This document shows positions 26,081 through 33,242 of a stretch of DNA of 64,000 nt, piece after piece. A program made the translations under genes and the position numbers. The number at the start of each line of letters is the position of its first letter. Positions within the stretch are counted from its first letter, which is position 1. Source of the stretch: Phaeobacter cretensis (GTDB lineage Bacteria > Pseudomonadota > Alphaproteobacteria > Rhodobacterales > Rhodobacteraceae); NCBI RefSeq assembly GCF_047372505.1, contig NZ_JBKBEU010000002.1:62001-126000 (forward strand), given 5' to 3'. The notes under the pieces are model-generated. The model was not told the origin of the DNA and searched no databases. It saw only the letters and a list, made by a program, of their open reading frames with translations.

Positions 26081-27606
26081 TCCGGGTGGAGCATTTATGC
26101 CTATGGCACGGACAGCGGGCAATCCTGAGCAATGTATCATTCACTATACCGACCGGGCAAACTCTTGCCTTGATTGGGGCTTCTGGCAGCGGAAAGACGT
26201 CTCTCGCGCGTCTTTTGCTTGGGGTGCTTCCGGGTCGGACGTGTGATACCAATGTAACGGTCTCGCATGACAGGCATGGGTTCAGGTGGTCAGGACGGGC
26301 AGAGGTGCTTGGTGTTGACATGTTGCAGGCTTCGTTACGCGAACGACGAAAATTGCGTGGCGCAGGCGTTGGTCTCATTGTTCAGGCGCTAGCAGATGCG
26401 TTGAACCCTCATCAAACGGTGCTGCAACATATTGCAGAACTACTGCCGGTTTCTCGACATCGCCAAGCGGAAGCCAGTTCGCTTTGTACGAAGTTCAATA
26501 TCCCGCAACGACTACTGCACAGATATCCTGCGAGCCTCAGCGGCGGTGAAATTCAGCGCGTTCTGACTGCGCTTGCATTGGTGAAAAGACCCAAGGCGCT
26601 CATACTTGATGAGCCGACTGCGGCGCTGGATCGCGGGAATCGTATACGGGCGGTCGCTGTCCTTGATGATGGTCGGGCGCAGCGCAGTCAGTTGCTTATT
26701 ACGCATGATTTAGAGCTGGCTGAACAAATGGCGGATCAGGTCGCCATCTTACATGGTGGCGCTTTGGTGGACACTGGGCCGGTCGTCGACATGCTGGCGG
26801 GTCCCGGAGCGGCCAATACTAAGAGCGTCATTGGTTTCCGCGCAGGCCCAACTCGAAGACATAACAAGCTTGGCATTACCCCGTTGGTCCCTAGTCCCGA
26901 GCCATTCATAGCCGACCCGCCTGGTCTGGTTGTCCAGAACGTATCTTACCAACGCGGCAGCACACAATTGTTGCGGGATGTATCATGCGTCGTGACGCCA
27001 GGTCGCTGTCTCGCTGTATTGGGACCAAGCGGTTGTGGCAAAACTACTTTCGCACGATTACTTGCGGGTTATGATGCGTTAAAGACAGGGCAGCTGTTAT
27101 GGCGCGAGCGGTTGGGTGCGCCTCCACGGACCTGTCATCCGGGTGAGTTGGCGCTGGTGTCGCAACACCCGCATCGTGCTTTGGCCCGGCATATGACCGT
27201 TGCAGAAGTTTTGGTAGATACCTGCCGTTTGAATCGCGGTACAGGCATCGCTAGCAGCGATGCTAACATGATGGACCTTCTGGAGAAAGTTGATCTGCCG
27301 CGCGATGAAAAATTCCTATCACAACGCGCAGCAGATCTATCAGGAGGTGAGGCACAGAGACTTGTTATCGCGCGCGCGCTTTCGTCGCGCCCCCGTTGTT
27401 TGATTGCGGATGAGTCGACAGCATCTCTGGATCAGGTCATGCGCGATCAGATCTTACATCTGCTCAGGCGTCTGATGACTGAGGATAAGCTTGCCTTGAT
27501 CGTATTCACCCACGATCCCAAGGTTGCTGGAGCTCTTGGCCATGATATCCGATTTCTTTCTGACGGACAGTTGCGGCTCAGCCCGTCAATGGAGGATGTA
27601 GCTTAG
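26077..27606 (+). CDS. Fused dual-domain ABC transporter ATPase
   Basis: 509 residues containing two complete ABC cassettes in one chain (DppD-DppF fusion, as in GsiA or YejF). Domain 1 has Walker A GASGSGKTS, signature LSGGEIQRV and Walker B ALILDEPTAALD. Domain 2 has GPSGCGKTTF, LSGGEAQRL and CLIADESTASLD. I place the start at the TTG at 26077, which overlaps the permease stop as TTGA and has GGAGAAGG upstream; the frame runs back to 25966, but that part is a shadow of the permease. Its stop overlaps the stop of the convergent tdaR3 gene by 2 nt. It powers the transporter encoded by the three genes before it. Confidence 0.88.
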   Translation: MIRVEHLCLWHGQRAILSNVSFTIPTGQTLALIGASGSGKTSLARLLLGVLPGRTCDTNVTVSHDRHGFRWSGRAEVLGVDMLQASLRERRKLRGAGVGLIVQALADALNPHQTVLQHIAELLPVSRHRQAEASSLCTKFNIPQRLLHRYPASLSGGEIQRVLTALALVKRPKALILDEPTAALDRGNRIRAVAVLDDGRAQRSQLLITHDLELAEQMADQVAILHGGALVDTGPVVDMLAGPGAANTKSVIGFRAGPTRRHNKLGITPLVPSPEPFIADPPGLVVQNVSYQRGSTQLLRDVSCVVTPGRCLAVLGPSGCGKTTFARLLAGYDALKTGQLLWRERLGAPPRTCHPGELALVSQHPHRALARHMTVAEVLVDTCRLNRGTGIASSDANMMDLLEKVDLPRDEKFLSQRAADLSGGEAQRLVIARALSSRPRCLIADESTASLDQVMRDQILHLLRRLMTEDKLALIVFTHDPKVAGALGHDIRFLSDGQLRLSPSMEDVA

Positions 27607-28148
27607 GTAGTCTGAACCGCCTGCAATGTGCGTACTTCATCAGAAAGCCAATCAAGCTTATCATCTGCAATCCCAAGGGAGCGCAGGTGGTCGGCAGTAT
27701 TCCAGAGATACTCACAATTGGGGCCGCGTTCACCTGCCGCATGAGCAATGATCTCTGCTTGCCGGGACAGGCTGTGATTGTCGTATTGTTCATGGTCTCG
27801 GTTGACCACATAGGTCAGCGCCTCGACGACACGGCCGTCATTCAACGTAAGCGGAGCAGTGATCTCGCGATAGGCAGGGTTGAAAAGCTCCCGTGCGCGC
27901 AGATCTTTTAGAACTTCGGTCTCTTGGCCGTGCCGTACTGACAGGGCGACCCCGTTGCAGACGCTATCTTCTGCGGCGTCCAGAGCGAGAACCAAACCGG
28001 GTTGTGTAAAAGTTCCGCGATAGCGCAAGGAATTCAGACAAAACCGGCGTTGATAGCCGACGAGCTGGGCCGGCAGCTGTTCTGCTGGACTAAACCCTGG
28101 ATCCCAAATCAGCGACCCATAGGCAAAAACCCAAAGTGTGTCGGACAT
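27603..28148 (-). CDS. tdaR3: ChaC-type gamma-glutamylcyclotransferase, TDA resistance (TdaR3)
   Basis: 181 residues of the ChaC family. VFAYGSLIWDPGF is the substrate-binding loop, and the acidic catalytic residue lies in LRARELFNPAYRE. The enzyme releases 5-oxoproline from gamma-glutamyl peptides such as glutathione. In TDA-producing Roseobacters a gamma-glutamylcyclotransferase (TdaR3) encoded beside tda genes gives resistance to TDA, proposed to work as a proton sink against this proton-antiporting antibiotic. The gene is last in the leftward series tdaC-tdaD-tdaE-tdaR1-R2-R3, 82 bp after the M23 gene. Its stop overlaps the convergent ATPase stop (TTAG). The family assignment is sure; the symbol rests on family plus position. 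Confidence 0.85.
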   Translation of the reverse strand: MSDTLWVFAYGSLIWDPGFSPAEQLPAQLVGYQRRFCLNSLRYRGTFTQPGLVLALDAAEDSVCNGVALSVRHGQETEVLKDLRARELFNPAYREITAPLTLNDGRVVEALTYVVNRDHEQYDNHSLSRQAEIIAHAAGERGPNCEYLWNTADHLRSLGIADDKLDWLSDEVRTLQAVQTT

Positions 28149-28230
28149 AGTTAAATTCCTTGATAGAGCGCATGTGTCCCCCTGTTAAAAAAGGCGGAAG
28201 AGGTCAGGGGCCCCTCTCCCGCCAAGCCGA

Positions 28231-28902
28231 TCAGTTCGTTAACTTGCGATAAGAGGCCATCAGGCTGCTGTAAGGGGGTACAAAGACTGCTCGCGTTTTA
28301 TCACCGATCTGTACGGTTTCTTTGATGTCGAAATGGAGGTGAATCGGAATTTCCGAGACCCAAGCATTGGATACTTTGCCAAGTCGGTCGCCTTTGGTGA
28401 CTTTGTCCAGCGGGGCGACTGCTAGGTCATCCATATTCATGTGGACATAGCGGTAAAGCGTACCCGAAGGTGTCTGCAACGTCAGTGCAAAGCGGCCTAC
28501 ATGTGCAATCACGCCATCCTCAACCGCGACAGCCCAATGTGTGTCTGCTTTACAGGTGGCAGGCCTGATATCCTGTCCCTGATGCCCACCTGATGCGCAA
28601 AGGGGCAAATCAGAACGGCGGAGTTCACAAAAGTTGTCCCGCCATGGATAGTCGTAGTTGATAGTATCACACTGATCTCCACCGTTCCCCTTGAAACCGC
28701 CTGGCGCATAGGCATGAGAGTTGGCATAAGCCGGCCCGCTTTCGAGCGGAAACCGCAATGTCGGATAGAGGACTGCTGCTACTTTTAATCCGATGCCGGT
28801 GCCTTCGATCAAGTCCCCGGGTGCGCGGAAACGCTCCTCAGCTATAGTCGCTGAGACGCAGAGTGTTGTGAGGGCCATTCCCAAAGCAATAGCGCGCATC
28901 AT
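28231..28902 (-). CDS. tdaR2: M23-family LytM-fold envelope protein (probable TdaR2)
   Basis: 223 residues with a signal peptide (AIALGMALTTLCVSATIA). The M23 fold is shown by GGHQGQDIRPATCK, VEDGVIAHVGRFALTLQTPS, and the final IHLHFDIK, which supplies the HxH zinc ligands; the first HxxxD is also present (HQGQD). Such enzymes cleave peptidoglycan cross-links. Two cysteine pairs are visible. TdaR1 and TdaR2 were described as hypothetical proteins found in the cell-wall fraction, which fits an exported M23 protein at this position; the assignment of the symbol is by order in the operon. It overlaps the previous gene by 4 bp (ATGA). Confidence 0.7.
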   Translation of the reverse strand: MMRAIALGMALTTLCVSATIAEERFRAPGDLIEGTGIGLKVAAVLYPTLRFPLESGPAYANSHAYAPGGFKGNGGDQCDTINYDYPWRDNFCELRRSDLPLCASGGHQGQDIRPATCKADTHWAVAVEDGVIAHVGRFALTLQTPSGTLYRYVHMNMDDLAVAPLDKVTKGDRLGKVSNAWVSEIPIHLHFDIKETVQIGDKTRAVFVPPYSSLMASYRKLTN

Positions 28903-29483
28903 TTGCTGTCTCCTTTGACAATGATCAGCGTCGTGGCCAATTCGGCTAGATAATCAGGCTTGATACAGCGCGCATCCTTGGTAGGGGCGTCGCAGGTGAT
29001 CCTGAGCGTATAGAATGCACCAAAGCGAGACAGCATGTGATCTGCACCGTCACCAATTGATTCATATGCATAGCTTTCGTTCACGAAGGACAAGCCCGGC
29101 ACATCTACGAGACGAGTTTTGGCCCCCATCACACTCAGTTGTGCATCCTCCAGCTTGTAGTAGGCGGAGTAGGCACTGCCCTGTCCTTGAAACGCGGGGA
29201 GATCGACGGCTGCCTCTGCACCAAGGATCATGATAGGTAAGGTCACGTCATCAAATCCGGCGGGACTGGATGCCTTAAACGCAGCACCTACGGTTGCATC
29301 AGCATTCTGCAGATCGTCAACAGCTGATCCTGCGGCCTTCCAATCGATAGCGCTGACAGCACGGATTGGGACTTGATCAATTGACGTGTCGACCGCAATT
29401 GCTGGCAGTGCGAAAAGCGACATTCCTGCGGTCGCGGCTACAAACAACCCGCCGATTTTGACAGGGGTGGATGAGGTCATCAT
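28899..29483 (-). CDS. tdaR1: Exported protein of unknown function (probable TdaR1)
   Basis: About 194 residues. Signal peptide IGGLFVAATAGMSLFALPAIA, then a compact mixed domain without a family I recognise. Near the end it has one Cys pair (RITCDAPTKDARCIKPDY). The ATG at 29483 (MMTSSTPVK) stands just behind GGAGAG, so I prefer it to the ATG at 29504. It follows tdaE by 36 bp and is translationally coupled to the M23 protein, so the two envelope proteins probably act together. By position it matches TdaR1 of the TDA resistance set, a cell-wall protein of unknown mechanism. Confidence 0.65.
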   Translation of the reverse strand: MMTSSTPVKIGGLFVAATAGMSLFALPAIAVDTSIDQVPIRAVSAIDWKAAGSAVDDLQNADATVGAAFKASSPAGFDDVTLPIMILGAEAAVDLPAFQGQGSAYSAYYKLEDAQLSVMGAKTRLVDVPGLSFVNESYAYESIGDGADHMLSRFGAFYTLRITCDAPTKDARCIKPDYLAELATTLIIVKGDSK

Positions 29484-29519
29484 CTCTCTCCAAGTATATT
29501 TCATTTAAATGGACCGGCC

Positions 29520-30713
29520 TTAGGCCGGCTCAAGGTCTTTTTGTACAACAGGGGCTGTGGCTTTTTTGGTCTTGGCGTGCAGCCGTGTCATCTGGCCGAA
29601 GATATTGCGCCGATGCATTTCTTCGGTCCCGCCGACGCTGCAAAACGCTAGAGCATCGCGCAGGAAAGTGGTCACTTCACCTTCGTGATAGCCTTTGCTG
29701 CCATAGAGCTTCATCAACTCCATCGCGCCTTCGACAATGGTTTGTGCGCCTACGAGCTTTGAGATTGAACAGGTCATCGCTGCTTCAGGCGCACCGCTAA
29801 GCAACTGATGCAGGGCTGCATAAGACACCCATTTTGTGCTTTCAGTCCCAATGCGGATGTCGGTCAGTTTCTTTTGGATGTACTGATGTTCAATGATGGG
29901 AACATCAAAGGTTTTGCGGCTTTTGGAGAAATCGAACGCGTCGCCCAACATCGGCTCAATCAACCACGCGGCCGCCAATCCATAATACAACCGGCCCATG
30001 GATACGATATTGACGAGATTACGCAGACCGGCACCAGGTTCACCCAGAAGATGGCCATAATGCAGCGGAACATCCTCAAATCGCATCTGCCCGGTTGGAA
30101 GGTCAAGATTGCCAAGCTTCCTATTTTGCGCCCCGATTGTTAGACCCGGACTATCCGCATCAAGGAGCACCAGCGAAATGCCTTCACGACCGTGGTCGCT
30201 CAGCTTACACACAACGAGTGTGAAGCTGGCGACCGGAGCATGTGCGATGTTGTATTTCGCACCGTTCAGGCGGAACGTCTCATTCGGGCCCGGCGTCAGT
30301 AATGAAGAGGTCGCGCGCACGTCAGTGCCAGTATCAGGGTCCGCAATAGCGGTCGCGCTCAGCTCCCCTTTCAGTATACGACCCATATACTCGCGCTTTT
30401 GACCGTCACTACCGTAGAGATCAAGCGCGCGAACCATGCCAGCCTGCGCGATAACCGAAAGCAACATGCCGGGAGTGCGTAGCGTCGCGGCAAGCCCCTC
30501 TAACGCAGCAGTAAACCCCCACCAATCCCGACCATCACCGCCAAATTCCCGCGGTACAATCATGCGCCACAATCCCGCAGCGGTCAGTCGGTCCCAAGTC
30601 TGCTGGTCGAAAGCCCGGCGGCCAAGGCGCAATTCATCCCGATCCGCCATTTTGCCGATTGCGGCAAAGGCTGTGCGGGTCTGCCCCTGCTCCGGTGTCC
30701 ATTCCAATTGCAT
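29520..30713 (-). CDS. tdaE: TdaE: non-canonical acyl-CoA dehydrogenase-type flavoenzyme
   Basis: 397 residues of the acyl-CoA dehydrogenase fold: ATAIADPDTGTDVRATSS (FAD/substrate loop in the middle domain) and an all-helical C-terminal domain with LRDALAFCSVGGTEEMHRRN. In ordinary family members the last motif reads YEGT, with Glu as catalytic base; here that position is Gly (G361), so simple alpha,beta-dehydrogenation by the standard route is unlikely. This fits published work in which TdaE oxidises the ring, removes CoA and epoxidises in TDA synthesis. The ATG at 30713 behind AGGAAG is the start; the frame extends to 30824, but that overlaps tdaD. It lies 22 bp after tdaD. Confidence 0.9.
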   Translation of the reverse strand: MQLEWTPEQGQTRTAFAAIGKMADRDELRLGRRAFDQQTWDRLTAAGLWRMIVPREFGGDGRDWWGFTAALEGLAATLRTPGMLLSVIAQAGMVRALDLYGSDGQKREYMGRILKGELSATAIADPDTGTDVRATSSLLTPGPNETFRLNGAKYNIAHAPVASFTLVVCKLSDHGREGISLVLLDADSPGLTIGAQNRKLGNLDLPTGQMRFEDVPLHYGHLLGEPGAGLRNLVNIVSMGRLYYGLAAAWLIEPMLGDAFDFSKSRKTFDVPIIEHQYIQKKLTDIRIGTESTKWVSYAALHQLLSGAPEAAMTCSISKLVGAQTIVEGAMELMKLYGSKGYHEGEVTTFLRDALAFCSVGGTEEMHRRNIFGQMTRLHAKTKKATAPVVQKDLEPA

Positions 30714-30735
30714 TTTTCTTCCTCGCAAACAGGGA

Positions 30736-31152
30736 TCAGGTGGTTTCCTGGAAGGTTGCAACGGCTTCTTTGAAAGCATCGGGCACCGGGTAGGTCGCCT
30801 GCTTTTCGTAGTCGAACATGACATGGACAGACTTTGTATTGGCGACTACCCGACGATCGGCATCATCGATGTGCATCACATGCTCCATCTCAAAGCTTTT
30901 GCCACCGAAGCTGACGACGCGGCTGCATACAATCAGATTGTCACCATAGAGCGCTTGCGAGATGTAATCGCACGATGTCTTGACCATTATATGCGGCAAC
31001 TTCTCGGATTTAGGCAGCTCCAAAAGGACGTGCATGTATTCCAGATACGCCATTTGCAGGAAGTCATAGTAGACCGGGCTGCTGACGTGCCCCATGGAAT
31101 CTGTATCGCGGTAGCGGATTTCGATGGGAGTTTCGAAGGCTTTGTTAGACAT
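30736..31152 (-). CDS. tdaD: TdaD: 4HBT-type acyl-CoA thioesterase
   Basis: 138 residues of the hot-dog thioesterase family. The active-site block RYRDTDSMGHVSSPVYYDFLQ holds the catalytic Asp in the YbgC/4-hydroxybenzoyl-CoA thioesterase position, and FEMEHVMHIDDADRRVVANT is the second strand pair. It would hydrolyse a CoA thioester intermediate of the tropone pathway; in TDA producers the gene between tdaC and tdaE is the thioesterase TdaD. RBS GGAGAG. Spacing to both neighbours is 22-30 bp, so it is co-transcribed. Small, cytoplasmic and probably a tetramer, as in the family. Confidence 0.9.
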   Translation of the reverse strand: MSNKAFETPIEIRYRDTDSMGHVSSPVYYDFLQMAYLEYMHVLLELPKSEKLPHIMVKTSCDYISQALYGDNLIVCSRVVSFGGKSFEMEHVMHIDDADRRVVANTKSVHVMFDYEKQATYPVPDAFKEAVATFQETT

Positions 31153-31182
31153 GGGTTCTCTCCTGTAATGAAAGGCGTGGGG

Positions 31183-31788
31183 TTAGGCGTGCTGGGTACA
31201 ATCCTGGCAGGCTCGCTTTTCCAGCGGCCCATGGATGGTAAAGCCCATAGGGACCGGTCCAAATTTACGAATGATCGGAAGAGCGAACTGCTCAGCAGCG
31301 CAGAGTGTCGTGATGCAACCGTCTGCGTGCCCTTCAGCGCAATCTCGGGCTGCGATGACATTGCTGGAGACGAAGCGGCGTTCAATCTCGATCGGGAGTA
31401 GCTTTTCCGGGGCGGGATGCGTAGCACAGACGGTCGGCTCAACCCCGGTGCGCGATGCTAATACCATGTTGTCAGTATTCATGATGAATACATCCAACAG
31501 TTTCATTTTCTGAATATGTTCATAAATGATAGAATGCAGGTGAGGGTAGGCAACTACGCCGACCAAAACCGCACCATCTTGACACGCAACACTGTCGGCC
31601 GCTTGCTCCATTGTCTGGTGCAATACGACTTTTGCCCCCTGACATCTACGCAATGCCCAAGATAGCCCTGCTCTTTCACAATTTGTTCCCGCAGGGCCCA
31701 GCGTATGAACCTGTTTTACCCAGCTGAATGTTTCGGGGGGCGGAATATACTCAACGTCAGTGCCATTGTCGATTTGAAGATCCATCAT
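31183..31788 (-). CDS. tdaC: TdaC: prephenate-dehydratase-like protein
   Basis: 201 residues. VHTLGPAGTNCERAGLSWA is the start of the prephenate dehydratase (PDT) catalytic fold, a periplasmic-binding-protein type II fold, and IAARDCAEGHADGCITTLCAAEQ its C-terminal lobe. There is no ACT regulatory domain, and the Thr-Arg-Phe catalytic motif of true PDT is not seen; PVPMGFTIHG stands in its place. It therefore resembles BacA-like proteins rather than a phenylalanine-pathway enzyme. TdaC is required for TDA production, and its promoter is the known target of TdaA. It starts the tdaCDE-R1R2R3 series after a leader of more than 200 bp. An ATG pair (31788 and 31785) makes the exact start uncertain. 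Confidence 0.88.
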   Translation of the reverse strand: MMDLQIDNGTDVEYIPPPETFSWVKQVHTLGPAGTNCERAGLSWALRRCQGAKVVLHQTMEQAADSVACQDGAVLVGVVAYPHLHSIIYEHIQKMKLLDVFIMNTDNMVLASRTGVEPTVCATHPAPEKLLPIEIERRFVSSNVIAARDCAEGHADGCITTLCAAEQFALPIIRKFGPVPMGFTIHGPLEKRACQDCTQHA

Positions 31789-31940
31789 CCGTTTTTTCCG
31801 CTAGTTTTTTGGAATTGGCTAAACGAGCGCAACCAAATTATTCTGAAAAGCATAGTAATATCGATCGCGAACGTCGATTTAGTGTACGGCTATCGAGGAA
31901 TTAATTTGCCTTTGCTCGTGCTGCCCTTATTTCCGTCTAC

Positions 31941-31962
31941 TCAACGAATCTGATTTCGTTGA
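31941..31962. promoter_or_regulatory. Inverted repeat in the tdaC upstream region
   Basis: TCAACGAA-N6-TTCGTTGA, a perfect 8-bp dyad, 153 bp upstream of tdaC. It may be a second protein-binding site or a small hairpin in the tdaC leader. Confidence 0.45.
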
Positions 31963-31985
31963 ACCTATCGAAGCGGGAAAGTCAT

Positions 31986-32054
31986 TGAGGAACAATTCGA
32001 AAAACCTGATGCTGTTCCTCAGCTATGATGAGGAATATCCGCCGCAATGAGGAA
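31986..32054. promoter_or_regulatory. Cluster of TGAGGAA sites with LysR box upstream of tdaC
   Basis: TTCCTCA-N7-TGAGGAA (32015-32035) is a perfect 7-bp dyad containing the T-N11-A element CTCA-N7-TGAG seen at paaZ2 and trmO. Two further TGAGGAA copies (31986, 32048) flank it; the one at 31986 also forms TGAGGAACA-N18-TGTTCCTCA (31986-32021). TdaA is known to bind the tdaC promoter region, so this is the best candidate for its site. Confidence 0.6.
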
Positions 32055-32178
32055 AGCCCTAATATAGAGAGCACTTGACTGTGCGCGTGGCTCGCTTAGA
32101 GCGTCAGCTGCCTTGTAGATAGGCGGTTTCTCGCCTCACTGCTTCCAACAAGATCCGATTGGTCTTAGCGAATGCAAG

Positions 32179-32219
32179 CAGGCCTATTTCCGAACCCCCA
32201 GAGGGTGGAAATAGGCCTG
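32179..32219 (-). terminator. Hairpin downstream of tdaB
   Basis: CAGGCCTATTTCC and GGAAATAGGCCTG form a perfect 13-bp stem; the loop can pair further (CCC with GGG). It lies 105 bp after the tdaB stop on the minus strand, without a T-run. It probably separates tdaB from the tdaC promoter. Confidence 0.6.
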
Positions 32220-32324
32220 AGATATAATCCAACGGTATAGTGTTGCAGAACCGGTCACCTAGCGCCTAGCAGCTGTGACCATCTGTTGTGCAAGTCGAAA
32301 AATTTCGACTTGTCGGAGGCTACG

Positions 32325-33020
32325 TCATTGTTTGGTTCGGGTCGGATCACGGCCAATGCCATCGTAGAGATCGAGGCAGCGGTCAAACCAATTTGAGACG
32401 ATATCATCTTTTTGGAACAAGTTATTAGGCTTACACACATTACACCACTGTAGAGTGCCAAACAGGGTGTAGTCAGCATAGGCAGGGGTTACACCCGATA
32501 GCCAGTCTTGCGTCGCCAATAGTTCACGGACCGGCGCAAGCTTTTCCGGTAACACGGCACGCTCGGCATCAGCACCTTCTGCCATGGCCTCAAGAGACAT
32601 ACCAAACCTGCGTTCACGGGCTGCCCGGAAATAGGCCTGATCATCTGAAGACATCAGGTTGTGCATGTCCATGACTGCAATGGTTGCAAGGCTCGGGTGC
32701 AGAACAGTTTTACAGTAGCTTTCTACAAAGCGGGCTAGTGCAATCCCCCCCTTGCCATCAAAAATATTAGGGGTATCTACATATGTTTCATCAAGGTAGC
32801 GAGCGATATCGAAGCTTTCACCCAAAACCACGCCTCCGTCACGTAAAACGGGAACGCTACTATAGCTTCCGTCTTCTATTTTAGAGATTTCCCCAAATGT
32901 AACTGGGATAAGCTCATATTCCAGTTCCTTATGTTCAAGCGCCATAATGATCTTCCAAACGTGCGGCGAGTAATGGCGCTTCCCATCTGCTCCGCAGAGG
33001 CTGTAAAGTTTACGAACCAT
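32325..33020 (-). CDS. tdaB: TdaB: glutathione S-transferase/beta-etherase-like protein
   Basis: 231 residues. The N-terminal thioredoxin-fold domain reads LYSLCGADGKRHYSPHVWKI, close to LigE/LigF-type beta-etherases (FSPxCWR), then VPVLRDGG and ESFDIARYLDETY for glutathione binding; the helical C-terminal domain follows. In TDA biosynthesis TdaB is thought to attach the sulphur donor to the activated tropone ring. AAGGA stands 8 bp before the ATG at 33020 (MVRKLYS), which I prefer to upstream starts at 33026 and 33047. It has its own 5' gap from tdaA and a hairpin downstream, so it is possibly a separate transcript or an extension of tdaA mRNA. Confidence 0.88.
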   Translation of the reverse strand: MVRKLYSLCGADGKRHYSPHVWKIIMALEHKELEYELIPVTFGEISKIEDGSYSSVPVLRDGGVVLGESFDIARYLDETYVDTPNIFDGKGGIALARFVESYCKTVLHPSLATIAVMDMHNLMSSDDQAYFRAARERRFGMSLEAMAEGADAERAVLPEKLAPVRELLATQDWLSGVTPAYADYTLFGTLQWCNVCKPNNLFQKDDIVSNWFDRCLDLYDGIGRDPTRTKQ

Positions 33021-33242
33021 CGACATATTCCTTATTGAAATATTCATATCGGTTGAGAGTTTAGAGCAGGAGAATCTCTCCCTTCGAACATGGGTGACTG
33101 TATCTTTTTATTTTAGCTCAGCAATATTTTATTTACTGTCATTTGGAATTGTCAGGAACGAACATTCAATGTATTGCCGCGATGAATAGGCGGGATTGCG
33201 CCGCTTTTTTGACCGACGTTTTGGTGCGCCCGCTTAGTTTAA

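Noticed and set aside
30714..30824. Upstream extension of tdaE
   Set aside because: Would overlap tdaD and lacks conserved residues; the ATG at 30713 has AGGAAG in front.
30436..31401. Plus-strand ORF of 321 codons opposite tdaE, tdaD and tdaC
   Set aside because: Crosses three real genes on the other strand and has no recognisable domain; a shadow frame.
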